From Leishmania infantum JPCM5 (lineage: Eukaryota; Euglenozoa; Kinetoplastea; Trypanosomatida; Trypanosomatidae), in the NCBI RefSeq assembly GCF_000002875.2, contig NC_009419.2, positions 1,456,142-1,520,141 of the forward strand: a DNA stretch of 64,000 nt, given 5' to 3'. This document shows positions 42,976 through 53,704 of the stretch, piece after piece. The position numbers were made by a program, and so were the translations under genes. The notes under the pieces were generated by a model, which saw only the letters and a list, made by a program, of their open reading frames with translations, was not told where the DNA came from and searched no databases. Numbering within the stretch: the stretch's first letter is position 1; each line of letters starts with the position of its first letter.

Positions 42976-45678
42976 TTACTTGGGTGGAAGGGCGTACTGC
43001 CTCGCGTCGTTGAGCACAATCAATCCTCGGCCCACAAACGATCGCAGCAGCTCTACCACGTCCGCGTTTGACCCTTCGAACTTGCCCAACAACTTGAGAC
43101 TGCTGTGAATCGCTGTGCTCGATTGCGCGCCACGTGTCTTGAGCAGCGACGTCACCATCCGCTCCATCAGCTTTACACGCTCGGGGGGAAGTCCTGCCGG
43201 CTTCCCGGATTCCTCATCGGTTTCTCTGTCCTCCATGAAGACGAAATCGGCAGAAGCAGCCACGCTAAGCTGCATGGTGACCAGGTCCGTCGCTGGCTGG
43301 AACATCAGCACCGCCGGGGAGAGTCGTTGCGCATGCGCGCGGAGCTCCTCCAGTTGTACCTCCAATACGGCCGCCACCTCCTTTAGATGCACCGGCGTGC
43401 TGGAGCCACCATGGCTTGTCATCTCCTTCACGTGCAAGACGAACGATGCGTCAAACAGAGAGAGTATCTGCGGCACCGCCACGAGTGAGTTCCCCTTGGA
43501 CGGGTCCTTCTGCTTTAGCTCCAGCTCAACACGGCCGAGGGACGGCAACCAGGTCATTCGCTGGTTGTCCTTGAGCCGCTTGTACGCCTCCGCAAGAGTA
43601 TCCATCTCCTCCTGCAGCGCCGGATGGGGACAAAATTTCAGTGGCGCCGCAGCAGGACCAGAATCGCCGCCGTTCGCGGAGCTGCAGCGAACAAGTGGAG
43701 GCCACGCTGTCATCGACAGAACCGAGACGCTTGCAGCGGGAGACACAGCAGTGGCGGAGGCAGCAGTGGGTCCCAACTGTGGCAAGCAGTCCGTGCGGCG
43801 AGGACCCAGCTGCTCGCGCAGCTGCTGCGAGATACGCCGGGACATCTGCATGTCTCGCATCATTACTGCGCACCGATCGAGTGCCGTCTCGCCGAACACG
43901 TGCCGCAGCCGCTCGAGCACCTCCTCCTCTGGTGTTGTATCAAACTGGTGCATGGGCTTCTGCAGAAGCTGCTCCGCCAGCATCTGCTGGTACTCGTCCA
44001 CCAATGCACGGCGAGGAATCGACGTGAGCAGCACGCGCACCACATCCGGTCTTCCTCGAGAAGCTGCGCGATGCAGCTCCCCTTCTTTGCTGCCTGCATC
44101 GCCGTCGAAGTCCAGGCTGCCGGCAAGGCCCTCGGATGCAGCCTGGGTCAGCGGTGGTGGTGCAACGTTCATGGCGCCACCGGGCTGCATCACCGCCTGC
44201 ACCACCGCTGGCACACAGTCCTTGCGCCGCCGCAGGTGCTCCAGGGTGTCGGAGGTGACGGAGAAGACGACGCTGCTCTGCTCATTTCGTGGAAACAATA
44301 TGCAGAAGGCGTGAATGGTGTTGATGAGAATGGCCAAAATGTCGTCGGTGCGTGTGCCGGCGCGGTGGAGGCGCGAAGAGAGCATATGGCGCACAGTCTG
44401 CACCAGCTCTGTCTTGAGGCCGCTTTCCGGGGTCGACTGCAGGCAGTAGCGCATGTCCTCGAGAGCTGGAACGGAGTCGGGGTAGTCCGAGAGGATCTCC
44501 CAAAAGCCGTCAAGGCGCCTGCGAGCGTAGGTGTGCAGCAGCAGCAGTCGCAAGTCGGCACACCATGCCTCCCGCTCCGCTCGCACCGCCTCGTTCGTCT
44601 GTGATGAAGGGCACGCGTCGCCTTCCTGCGCGCGTCTCGGCACCGTATGACAGCCTTCTGACGTCATTCCCACGTCCCCACAGCGGCGATTCGTAGAGGT
44701 CCCGTCGCTGAGGTTGCCGCTGCTGCGACACAAAGGATCCGACTCCCCGTCGCTGTCAGGCAACACCATCCGCACAAACGGCACGACCGAGTGCTCCAGC
44801 CATGACAAGTGTTTGTGCAAAATACGAGTCGAGAAGTCATCAGAGAGGTCACTCAGTCGGTCGCGAATGCCGTCTTCTAATACAGACCTCCATAACTGTT
44901 TCACTTCTGCCGACCGGTTTAGAGCTAGCCGGTGCAGGCACGCCATTAAAGAATCCGGCGCCGGCGAAGCGGATGCAGGTGCCAAGGCGCTCTCGCTAGC
45001 GTCACCTGCTTCTCCCAAAGTCCTGTCGCACTCTGAGCCGCGCGCTTCCTCCTCATCTCCATCACCTGCCGCTTTCCGCTGCGTCGCCAGGACGAACCGA
45101 CCGTGCCACCGGAGAAAAGTAAAGAGTGCCTGCCTTCCTGGAGGTTCTTCGCCGGTCACCAAGTCTGTCTGCAGCAACGCACAGCGAAGTCGGACAGCAA
45201 GGAGCGCAGCAACCCCTGGTGTATGCAGTGCCGAGCACCAGCGCAGCAGATGTGAATGCACTTGGCGGTACACCTCGCCAAGTCTCTCAAGCGCCGGAAG
45301 CGCTACCTCGGTGGAGAGTGGGCCACTACAGCACAGGACGGCTGACTGGTAAACACCGATCTCGACCGACAAGGCAGCACTCACACGCTCCAGTAGGGTG
45401 TCAGCGACCATGGCGTTGAGCGGCGCACTAGTAGCGAGCACAGCGAGAGCTGAAGACCAAGTCGTCGGCGACGACAGCGGCCACGCCGCCCCGTGACCGG
45501 ACTCCGAGAAAAGAGCAAGACCGTGAGTGTCAAGCGCGTCTAGCATCTCTGCAAGAATGCGCATGGCGCCGTCCTCGTTAATGCTGTGCAGATATGGCAT
45601 CATCGTTGACGGTGCTGAAGGCCCTGCGACCGGCAACGCATCTTGCCCTGATCTGACGGACGCGCTGGCGCAGCTCAT
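42976..45678 (-). CDS. APC2: Anaphase-promoting complex subunit 2 (cullin-family)
   Basis: A 900-residue protein matching APC2, the cullin-like scaffold of the APC/C ubiquitin ligase that drives mitotic exit by marking cyclins and securin. The key block at ~395-490 holds YPDSVPALEDMRYCL, HMLSSRLHRAGTRTDDILA and SVTSDTLEHLRRRKD, in the order seen in APC2 just before the cullin homology region. A later block with TWLPSLGRVELELKQKD and VHLKEVAAVLEVQLEEL belongs to the cullin homology domain. The last ~60 residues (ERVKLMERMVTSLLKTRG to LIVLNDARQYALPPK) form the winged-helix APC2/WHB module that docks E2 and substrate. The N-terminal half is divergent, with a Ser/Glu-rich insert at ~210-240. The ATG at 45676-45678 is first in frame. 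Confidence 0.85.
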   Translation of the reverse strand: MSCASASVRSGQDALPVAGPSAPSTMMPYLHSINEDGAMRILAEMLDALDTHGLALFSESGHGAAWPLSSPTTWSSALAVLATSAPLNAMVADTLLERVSAALSVEIGVYQSAVLCCSGPLSTEVALPALERLGEVYRQVHSHLLRWCSALHTPGVAALLAVRLRCALLQTDLVTGEEPPGRQALFTFLRWHGRFVLATQRKAAGDGDEEEARGSECDRTLGEAGDASESALAPASASPAPDSLMACLHRLALNRSAEVKQLWRSVLEDGIRDRLSDLSDDFSTRILHKHLSWLEHSVVPFVRMVLPDSDGESDPLCRSSGNLSDGTSTNRRCGDVGMTSEGCHTVPRRAQEGDACPSSQTNEAVRAEREAWCADLRLLLLHTYARRRLDGFWEILSDYPDSVPALEDMRYCLQSTPESGLKTELVQTVRHMLSSRLHRAGTRTDDILAILINTIHAFCILFPRNEQSSVVFSVTSDTLEHLRRRKDCVPAVVQAVMQPGGAMNVAPPPLTQAASEGLAGSLDFDGDAGSKEGELHRAASRGRPDVVRVLLTSIPRRALVDEYQQMLAEQLLQKPMHQFDTTPEEEVLERLRHVFGETALDRCAVMMRDMQMSRRISQQLREQLGPRRTDCLPQLGPTAASATAVSPAASVSVLSMTAWPPLVRCSSANGGDSGPAAAPLKFCPHPALQEEMDTLAEAYKRLKDNQRMTWLPSLGRVELELKQKDPSKGNSLVAVPQILSLFDASFVLHVKEMTSHGGSSTPVHLKEVAAVLEVQLEELRAHAQRLSPAVLMFQPATDLVTMQLSVAASADFVFMEDRETDEESGKPAGLPPERVKLMERMVTSLLKTRGAQSSTAIHSSLKLLGKFEGSNADVVELLRSFVGRGLIVLNDARQYALPPK

Positions 45679-46619
45679 TGCAGCGCCGCCAATACAGCCG
45701 AAAGACTACTGAATGAGAGGAGGGCTACTCCTCCAGGCGATGCCCGCAGAGGACCACCTCGAAACGCAAGTAGAGTGCTTACAAGCAAAAGGCTGTGCAC
45801 GTGCGGAGACGTGTGCGTCTATCGATATGAATAAAGAAAATGTGCGCTGTCTGTCGAGTGTGCCGCTATCCCCATTGTCAAATGCCCTTCCAGTCACACG
45901 AGAGCCTGTTAAGGTGGAGAAGGGGGGAGAAGAGAAGCGGCGAGGTGACCGAACGCAGTCGCCAACAAACAACACCTCGTCTCGTGTCTAAGACGAGTGT
46001 GTCGCAAGATGGAACTCTATCAGTGAGTGAGACTGCACCACGATTGGCTCAGCACAGCTGTCCCCAGAGTGACGGCAGTGAGTATATGAACACTGCAAAA
46101 AGAGCAGAGCGGTGTATTTACATCTACTGCGGTGTGCCCGAAACAGTGAAAAAAAAAAGCGCAGCGGTAAAGATGCGGCGACGATATGCGACCGATGGAG
46201 ATAAGAGTCCTTTACAGCAGCTGAACCGAGAGAAGGAAGTCACATGAGAACTCCCATAAGCAGAGAAGAGACTGAAAGTAGTGCCAAAGACCCATTATTC
46301 GTCTTCTGCGGCAGCAGCCCACCCCACCCGCCGTCGCAGAGGTGCCACTGAGTCAAAGAAAAACTGTGTGTACGTGTGCGGGTGAGGCCTTCGCCTGTAT
46401 CCGCAGTTTCTCAGGAACTCGCTGCCTTTTCAGCCATGACGCTAAGAGGTATCCGTTCTCGGAACCCTCCGCCTCCGGACACAGCTGCATTTCAGATTTA
46501 TTTTTGTTTCAGGGCAAAAATAAAAGGAGACAGAACAAAAAGAAAGAATGCGTGCTCGAGTGTGTTCTCAGCGACACAGTCGGTGATCGACGCCCATAGA
46601 AAGCATGGAAACCCGTTGC
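45679..46619. other. Spacer between L27A copy 1 and APC2
   Basis: No gene. This is presumably the 3' UTR of L27A copy 1 and the APC2 leader. Minus-strand pyrimidine tracts lie at about 45910-45945. It is unlike the sequence downstream of copy 2, so the two ribosomal mRNAs carry different 3' UTRs. Confidence 0.55.
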
Positions 46620-47057
46620 TTACGCTTGAAGCACCACAGCGCCGCCAGCCTTGCGTATCTTCTTGTCGGCCAGCTTGCTCACGTAGCGCGCCTTCACGAT
46701 GCACGGCACCTGGATGTGGCCGTTGCCCAGCAGCTTCGCGTACCCGCTCGACTGCAGGTCCACCACAGGCAAAGTCCCGCCCTTCGTCGCCTTCGCCGCC
46801 TCTTCCGCAGCAATCAGGCGCGACAAGTTGTTCAGGTTGATCGTCGGCTTCCACATCGGGTTCTTCTTGCGGTGGTAGTGGTCCATGCCCAGCTTACCAA
46901 AGTACCCGGGGTGGTACTTGTCGAAGTTGATGCGGTGGTGGTGCATACCGCCGGCGTTACCGCGACCGGACTCATGCTTGCGGTGCTTACCTACGCGACC
47001 GTAGCCGCAGAACGTCGAGCCACGCTGGTGGCGGCACTTCTTGAAGCGGGTCGGCAT
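46620..47057 (-). CDS. RPL27A: 60S ribosomal protein L27A/L29 (uL15), copy 1
   Basis: A 145-residue large-subunit protein with the eukaryotic L27A opening: basic FKKCRHQRG, then the Gly/His-rich loop [14 protein letters not shown] and [19 protein letters not shown]. That loop threads into the rRNA core. It is cytosolic after nucleolar assembly. The product is essentially identical to that of copy 2 (51583-52020); the DNA differs at only a few silent sites within the gene, but the flanks are unrelated. The ATG is at 47055-47057 and the stop is TAA (copy 2 uses TGA). A strong minus-strand pyrimidine tract at 47150-47228 is the likely splice signal. Confidence 0.97.
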   Translation of the reverse strand: MPTRFKKCRHQRGSTFCGYGRVGKHRKHESGRGNAGGMHHHRINFDKYHPGYFGKLGMDHYHRKKNPMWKPTINLNNLSRLIAAEEAAKATKGGTLPVVDLQSSGYAKLLGNGHIQVPCIVKARYVSKLADKKIRKAGGAVVLQA

Positions 47058-48026
47058 GTCGTAATCGAACTGTGTGCAGTGATCAAGAAACGTAGTAGGG
47101 TTCAGCGTAGCGTAATGTATTATGTGTATGTGAATAGGGATGCGGGTGTGCGGAGGGGGGGGGGCAAAGTGGGTGGGGGAGCAAGGGCGATGGAGTGGCG
47201 ACCGTGAAGGGAGGCAGAGGGAAGAATGCCAGTGCAGGGATGTAAAAGTCGGTGTGTTGAGTCGACAGAGGACATGATACGGAAAACATCACGTCGACTT
47301 GATTCAGCAGGGAAGAAGAGTCGCACGGGTGTCGCTCAGGCGCACCACCCACCCAGCTCGATCGCGCAGCAGCTGATGTCATGGCAGTAGGGACATAGGA
47401 GCCCCCCACACCCGCGCACCCACATACGTGCAGGAAGGCGGTCGAGATTCCTTACGCGTCGCGCCCCACAGTGAATTCTATGCTTTGAGAGCACGCTCCA
47501 CACCTTGCGCGGCCAACATAAACATGCATATGCATATACGCAGCCCACACATAAGTGCGTCACAGCCGAGGGGCCTCTCCGATATAAGAAAAAGCACGGT
47601 AAGACAACCAATGGCGAAAGTGGGAAAGGGGAGAGACAAAGGGGGCGCACAGTGAAGCAGCAAGGGGAGCGAGGAGGAAGTGGAGAGGGGGGGGGAAGAG
47701 GCCCGCCACCATGTTGCAGTGGCACGCCAGAGGAGGTCTTTTGCACCCTTGACACTACAATGGACGTGCCCGCAAAGACAATAAAGCAGGGAAGAGTGAA
47801 AAGGGGGAAAAACAGGGATACAGTGAACCCAGCGTTTTTGCCCCACAACAGCATCGGCTAACGTGACTACACACACCTCAAAGGCGGCGCCAACGGGAAA
47901 AAGGGAAACAAGGAGAGATCCGCTGAAAAACAGGGGTGGAAGAGCGATCATGGCAGACGTCGGAGAGAGGAAGGGAAACAGGAATGCGACAGCCGCAAAG
48001 TCACGGCGCATCTCTTGAAGAAAGCC
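47058..48026. other. Spacer between surface-protein gene and L27A copy 1
   Basis: No gene. A minus-strand pyrimidine tract lies at 47150-47228, including a C-run (printed G-run 47155-47164). Another lies at 47610-47700. Both are good processing-signal candidates. Confidence 0.6.
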
Positions 48027-49982
48027 TCACGAGGAAGGGTTCCTGCCATCAGATTCGCCTTTGGCGCCGACGTCCGTTGTGTCATGCCCCTCAGTGCCGT
48101 TCGCGCTTTGAGCAAGACGTATCTCCCACGTGAATCGCGCCAGCTCATCCTGTTGGTGACGCACAATTCGGGAGAAGGGGCACCACACGCAGCACCCGCC
48201 CGCAAGGGAGAACAGCAGCGCAACCACAGTCAGCAGTATGGACGCCACGCCGCCCGTGATGCCTTTGTAGTTGCACTGAAAGCTGGGGATTGAGCCCAAT
48301 ATCTTGACGCCGACGCACGCGGCAGGGAGACGATAGTCATTCCTTCGAACGTACGGCACAAAAGACGTGATTTCGTATATGTAAGTGTAATCAGCGTTTT
48401 TGGCGTAGCTGTAGCAGCCCATATCCGCCTCAGAAGGCATCATCGCAGTGCACGCCACATCACGATCATCCACAGGGAAGGCGTAGCTTTGCGGGAAGAA
48501 GGGGTGGTGCGCGAACAGCGGCGGGGCGCCGCCCTTGCCGGTCACCGTCATGCGCACCAGCCGGGTGTAAGCCGACGCGCCACTTTCTATGCTGTCGACG
48601 GTCCAGAACGACGCCGTGTCCACCAAATCAGTAGTCGCCCAGTACCACGTTACACGGACGCCTTGTATCTCCGCCACCCACACCCCGCACGGGATGTTGC
48701 GCACCGTCTGGTTGCCGATAAACGTCGGCGGCACATTTGGCGAGTAGAGCAGCAGGGAGCTGGAGCTCCTGGCCATCAAGTCGTAGGCAATGACGACGCG
48801 TCTGCAGGTGTTCAGGTCAGGGAAGAAGTACTTGCGCAGAGCCTCGTCGGCCATCTCCTGGCCGCTCGGCACTGCAAACTCGGTGTGGTAGTACGACATC
48901 TGATTCCACGAGTTGGTGTACCACTCGTGCTTGTACACGCGACCAGCGATACCCTTCAGGGGGAACTGCAAGCTGGTGAGGGAGAAACCCGCATAGAGGC
49001 TGTAGGACTCGCGAACCTGGTAGAAGGACTTCTTAAGCGGCGAAACGACAAGGAAATTTGCTGTGAAATCATCAGGAAACGCTGGCATCGTGTAGTTGGC
49101 AGTGTCCGCTGCTGAGGTTGATGACGATGTCTCACTCGAGCTGCTGAAGACACTGGGCCGCGATGAAAAGGCCTTGGCAGCGCCCGCGAGGGCTCTCATC
49201 ATCGGCAGAGCAACGTTCGACGACTTCCAGACTCGTGGGTGCTCAGAGGATGAGTTTTTGCAGGAGTACGGAAGAGACCCCCGCACGGCGGACACGTTCG
49301 AGCCAAAGAAGGAGAAAGTAAACAGGCAGTTGTTAATCTTGCTGGCGGAGTCTGTTGTCATCACCTCGATCGACACCGGCGTCAGGTCCACCTGCATCAA
49401 GTTCACCAACCAGTGCTGCGTGCTCGTCAACACAGCGGCGCGGTAAGTGGCGGGCGACCCAAGACCACCGTAACTGCTCGGAATCGTGAGGTTATACTGG
49501 CTCGAGTAGTTATCGGCGGCAATACCGCGAATCATGCTCGGGCTGGGTGTCGCTGAGAGCGGGGAACGCAGCATAGTAATGAGACTCTCAGACAAGAGCA
49601 CCTCGTCCGAGGATTCATACAACCCCTTCGTGTGCACACAGCCCTTGGAGTCGGAGATGCTGTACTTGTCGGTAGAGTTGATGTAGTAGGTACGGACGTA
49701 GTCGCTGTCTAGGATGCGCTCCACGTATAATGGGAGGTGCACTTTCTCTTTCGTGCCGTCCGCGCTCGCATTGACGGAGAAGCGAAATGCACTGATCACG
49801 GATCTGTCGTAGACCGTCGGCTCACTCGGCATGGCGCTGCGGCACACCACCTCGACATCGAACAATCCCTCACCCATCAGCGGCAGCAGGTTCACCGCGC
49901 TCACTGCGACAGAGACGCTGAGCAGGGCAAGCAGCGCCGCGGTCACGGCGAGCGTCGTCACCACGGCAGAAGTACGCATCAT
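48027..49982 (-). CDS. Type I membrane glycoprotein, surface-like
   Basis: A 651-residue protein I do not recognise. It has a clear signal peptide (residues 1-~30: MMRTSAVVTTLAVTAALLAL and on). A ~545-residue lumenal/extracellular domain carries at least seven N-x-S/T sites (for example VNAS, INST, DNYS, YNLT, SNVS, KNSS, GNQT) and several Cys. One transmembrane segment lies at ~577-600 (SILLTVVALLFSLAGG), followed by Cys-rich CCVWC and a ~48-residue charged tail. A Ser-rich stretch (SSSSETSSSTS) around 285 may be a mucin-like linker. Type I topology with a tail argues against a GPI anchor. The longest frame begins at GTG; tandem ATGs at 49980-49982 and 49977-49979 are the real choices. It sits between the two L27A copies. 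Confidence 0.8.
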   Translation of the reverse strand: MMRTSAVVTTLAVTAALLALLSVSVAVSAVNLLPLMGEGLFDVEVVCRSAMPSEPTVYDRSVISAFRFSVNASADGTKEKVHLPLYVERILDSDYVRTYYINSTDKYSISDSKGCVHTKGLYESSDEVLLSESLITMLRSPLSATPSPSMIRGIAADNYSSQYNLTIPSSYGGLGSPATYRAAVLTSTQHWLVNLMQVDLTPVSIEVMTTDSASKINNCLFTFSFFGSNVSAVRGSLPYSCKNSSSEHPRVWKSSNVALPMMRALAGAAKAFSSRPSVFSSSSETSSSTSAADTANYTMPAFPDDFTANFLVVSPLKKSFYQVRESYSLYAGFSLTSLQFPLKGIAGRVYKHEWYTNSWNQMSYYHTEFAVPSGQEMADEALRKYFFPDLNTCRRVVIAYDLMARSSSSLLLYSPNVPPTFIGNQTVRNIPCGVWVAEIQGVRVTWYWATTDLVDTASFWTVDSIESGASAYTRLVRMTVTGKGGAPPLFAHHPFFPQSYAFPVDDRDVACTAMMPSEADMGCYSYAKNADYTYIYEITSFVPYVRRNDYRLPAACVGVKILGSIPSFQCNYKGITGGVASILLTVVALLFSLAGGCCVWCPFSRIVRHQQDELARFTWEIRLAQSANGTEGHDTTDVGAKGESDGRNPSS

Positions 49983-51582
49983 CTGGCACACAGCAATGTC
50001 ACCCGATTGGTCACTAAGAGCTAAAGAAGGAAAACGAAAACGAAGAGATGAAAGCCAGCGCAGTGAAATGCAGCCCAGATGCAGCCCGATGAAGCCCTCA
50101 ACACGTGCAAAACGTGGCCTTGACTTTTAATGCAGCACTACCCCTTTTTGCACAAGTGTGCTTGTGTCCGTGTGATATCGAGACGCTACTCTAGTTAGGG
50201 TAGCGGTCGCTCGAGCGGCAGAGTTAATATAGAAAACGACTGAAACGAAAGATGAGGGAAGTAATGTGATAATGTGGTTGTCGGTGAATAGGGGGTTAGC
50301 AACGCACGAAATATTCGGCGCAATGCCACGGAAAGCACACGTGATGGTGGTAGCGGAGCAGAAAACGAGAAGAGGTGGAAGAATGCTACCGTCCAGCGCA
50401 CGCAGAGCACCTGTGAAAAGGGGGAGATGAAGAGGGAGGACGGGAAGGGGAAGGAGGCGACGCTGACGGGGAAAGCACCGCAGTCAGTAAAGAAGACAGG
50501 GAAGACGCAAGCAAAGATGCGAGGGGGACACGTAAAAAGTTTTGTGTGAAGCCAAAACGAAAAGAGCGAAGATGGCAAGCCTGCAGGACGACCAGGTATG
50601 CCTGTGGGAGGGGTTCAAGAGTCACAAGCGGTGCGCTCGCTGCGCCGACGGTGACGGTGATTGTTTACGGACGTTTGCCAAGAAACAAACAACGCCGAAA
50701 CAGAAAAAAAAAGACAGAGGCAATGGGAAAAGGGAGAGGAGGGTGAGCAAGTGCGCGCGGCGCAGAGCAGAATGTCGCAGCCTCACGAACGACGGCCGAG
50801 GAGGGGAGACACATTGGCTTCACACTCGTCTCCCCCCCCCCGCGACTTCGGTATCAACGCTACTGCCGCTTTGATGCAAGTGGCAGCACACAGAGAAAGC
50901 CAAAAAGGGGCGGCATCGCGAAGGCAAGACACCGCGATCCGTCACCTCTTCGACGGTTCGGGAGTAGCTGGTTGGCCCCACGAAAAGCACCAAGTGCAGC
51001 GGTTGTGGGTGCAACCTCGCATCCAGTGCGCCGCACGCGCAAGACCAGCTCAAAACCAGCCTCGAACAGCTCTGTGGGCGCTGCAATCATCAATGCGAAA
51101 CGGGTCTGCTTCCCGCATTTGATCCCCCCCCTCATGCATGAATGAGCTGCCTATTTTGTGCGTGCGTGTGCGTGTTGTTGTTTTGGTTGTCTGTTGCAAA
51201 AGTCACCGCCCCTCTCATCACATCACGCGCTAACTTTCACGCACGCCCTTATTTTCCGCGTGTCCCTCCCTGCCTCAGTCCCTCCTACCCCTTGCCCGCA
51301 CACCAAATGGGGCACAAGACCGTCACTGCGAGAAGGTGTGCTGGCGCGGGAAAAAAGGGATGGGATGTGCCCTGGTTCTCCGCCGCCTTCTCCATGGAAG
51401 ACTCGGCGGGGTTTTCTTTGGTGAATCCACTTCAGGCATTCACACGCCGAAAAGAGAGGGGCCGACGGCAGAGGAAGAGAAAACGCAAGAAAAAGCGGCT
51501 CCAGAGAGGGGGCGGGGGCTCGACCAAACAAAAGTCAGAGGACGCAAAGAAAGAAAAGAGAAACAACGCTCCTCCCCCGCAC
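49983..51582. other. 1.6-kb spacer
   Basis: No gene supported. It represents the 3' UTR of L27A copy 2 plus the leader of the surface-protein gene. Minus-strand pyrimidine tracts lie at 50395-50460 and 51450-51520. The C-run at 50830-50839 is on the plus strand. Confidence 0.55.
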
Positions 51583-52020
51583 TCACGCCTGGAGAACCAC
51601 AGCGCCGCCAGCCTTGCGTATCTTCTTGTCGGCCAGCTTGCTCACGTAGCGCGCCTTCACGATGCACGGCACCTGGATGTGGCCGTTGCCCAGCAGCTTC
51701 GCGTACCCGCTCGACTGCAGGTCCACCACAGGCAAAGTCCCGCCCTTCGTCGCCTTCGCCGCCTCCTCCGCAGCAATCAGGCGCGACAAGTTGTTCAGGT
51801 TGATCGTCGGCTTCCACATCGGGTTCTTCTTGCGGTGGTAGTGGTCCATGCCCAGCTTACCAAAGTACCCGGGGTGGTACTTGTCGAAGTTGATGCGGTG
51901 GTGGTGCATACCGCCGGCGTTACCGCGACCGGACTCATGCTTGCGGTGCTTGCCTACGCGACCGTAGCCGCAGAACGTCGAGCCACGCTGGTGGCGGCAC
52001 TTCTTGAAGCGGGTCGGCAT
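51583..52020 (-). CDS. RPL27A: 60S ribosomal protein L27A/L29 (uL15), copy 2
   Basis: A 145-residue protein essentially identical to copy 1 at 46620-47057, with the same [14 protein letters not shown] loop and the same C-terminal [12 protein letters not shown]. Nearly all nucleotide differences are silent, and the similarity stops at the start and stop codons. This suggests gene conversion or selection confined to the coding sequence. The ATG is at 52018-52020; the frame runs 16 codons further but that is leader. A T-run tract (52028-52060 on the minus strand) with AG at about 52043-52044 gives a ~20-nt 5' UTR. The two copies are separated by an unrelated membrane-protein gene rather than lying in simple tandem. 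Confidence 0.97.
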   Translation of the reverse strand: MPTRFKKCRHQRGSTFCGYGRVGKHRKHESGRGNAGGMHHHRINFDKYHPGYFGKLGMDHYHRKKNPMWKPTINLNNLSRLIAAEEAAKATKGGTLPVVDLQSSGYAKLLGNGHIQVPCIVKARYVSKLADKKIRKAGGAVVLQA

Positions 52021-52618
52021 CTTCGGCGAGGGGAAAAAAAGAGCTGTAGTGGAAAAGGGATGAGGCATTACACGAGAACGGTATTAGGAAACCAAGCACA
52101 AGCGGGAGATGAAGGTAGAGAGAGGCACAACGACGGAATGAGAAGTGATGCGATGAGCAGAGGTTTTGAGATCGGGGGGTTGTAAGTGCACGTAGTTGGT
52201 AAAGAAAGTGCGTCGCGAGGCGGAGATAAACGTCGTGTCCCCGCGTTCTTGCTTTAGAGGAACGCACAAACGCTCGCAGACGCACGGAGCCAAGCATTCG
52301 TGTCGTGACTCAAGAATGCCGGAGGAGCGAGGATCGAACGACGGGTCGATGAAAGCCTGGTTGCCCTACGCAGAGATTCTGTTTAGCATGACGTGCCAAA
52401 AGAAGCGTTGCGCATAAGCCACGTGTTGCCGCATTCGCGGTGTGAAGTCGAAGAGCAGACTCTCCTCTCACGCTCTCTTGTTATGGACGTTATGTGAGGT
52501 GGGTGTTATCTTTTTTTTTTTCGAATGGAAGAGAAAGATAAAGAAAGTTTGTGTTGCTGTGCGTCGCGTGATGCTCTGGAACGCAGTACCGCATGTGCAG
52601 CGAGCTACGGAGCGCTGA
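52021..52618. other. Spacer between L23 and L27A copy 2
   Basis: No gene. A T-rich tract on the minus strand lies at 52028-52060. An A-run (printed T-run 52510-52521) lies near the L23 stop codon. Confidence 0.55.
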
Positions 52619-53038
52619 TTAGACGATTGCGGGGGCGTGCGTGGAGATCTTGGGCCACAGGTCCGCAGACTCCTTCGCCACCGGGCCGGCAATGCCGGAA
52701 CCCTTCATTTCGCCTTTGGGGTTCACGATCACGCCAGCGTTGTCCTCGAAGTAAATCACCGTACCGTCCTTGCGGCGCCAGCTCTTGCGCTGACGGATGA
52801 TCACAGCGTTCAGCACCTTCTTGCGCAGCTCCGGCTTGCCCTTCTTCACAGAGCACATCACCATATCGCCTAGGGCAGCAGACGGCAGACGGTTAAGACG
52901 GCCGTGGTAGCCCTTCACGGAAATGACGTACAGGTTCTTGGCACCGGTGTTGTCCGCGCAGTTCACCACCGCGCCGACGGGCAGTGCGACGGAAACGCGG
53001 AAGCGGCAGCCCTTGACGTTGGCCTGATCCTTACCCAT
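52619..53038 (-). CDS. RPL23: 60S ribosomal protein L23 (uL14)
   Basis: A 139-residue protein, the normal length for eukaryotic L23/uL14 at the subunit interface. Diagnostic segments are [51 protein letters not shown] and [18 protein letters not shown]. The ATG is at 53036-53038 and the stop TAG at 52619. A strong minus-strand pyrimidine tract lies at 53110-53170 upstream. It forms a ribosomal-protein block with L27A copy 2, although each mRNA is trans-spliced separately. Confidence 0.97.
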
Positions 53039-53704
53039 GATCGACGATCTAACCTTGTGTGTTTGAGCGCGCGCGGATAGGGTGGATCGCCAAAGAATGA
53101 ACGTGACGGATGAGGGAAAGAAAGGAATGGTAGAAAGGGGAGGTGAGAGGGGAACACCGAGAAAAGGGGCACGATTCGGATGGACATGGTGAAATGGAAA
53201 GCAGCGTACGTGTAAAAGACCATGGAGTATGCGACTTCGTCTGCGTGGCTAGCCGGTAGCTGCGCCGCAGCAGAGAAGACAGCCGTTTATGGGCCCTCGC
53301 TGGCTCATCATGGATTTTTCTTTGGGGAGGGGGGAGCCTTCGTAAATACGTTCAATCCGCCATGCTCTCAAATCCGTGTGTAAACGCGACAAGGCAAACT
53401 CAAACGCAATGCGTCTGCGAAGACGGCGACGCGCACGTACATGGCCGCGCATCAGACGAAAAAAAGATGGTTGACCTGACAGAAAAAAGCGCACAGACAG
53501 ACGGAACACGCTCACGAGTCCACACGCACACCAGGAAAAGAATATCCCGCGACTGTACAGCGAGCCCTCTACCGCGCTCACGAAAACGCGAAAAGAACAG
53601 CAAGCACCCCTCGACTTCGGGTTGCGTCGATAGCAGAACAAAGAGAGCGCCGTCGCCGTGACTGTGCGACGCACGGCTGACATCACCTGCCCGCTGCCAC
53701 CGAC
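53039..53704. other. Spacer upstream of L23
   Basis: No gene. The pyrimidine tract on the minus strand at 53110-53170 is the probable trans-splice signal for L23. The rest is likely the 3' UTR of the 53705-54181 gene. Confidence 0.6.

Noticed and set aside
48489..49115. Plus-strand open frame of 208 codons
   Set aside because: Antisense shadow of the surface-glycoprotein gene.
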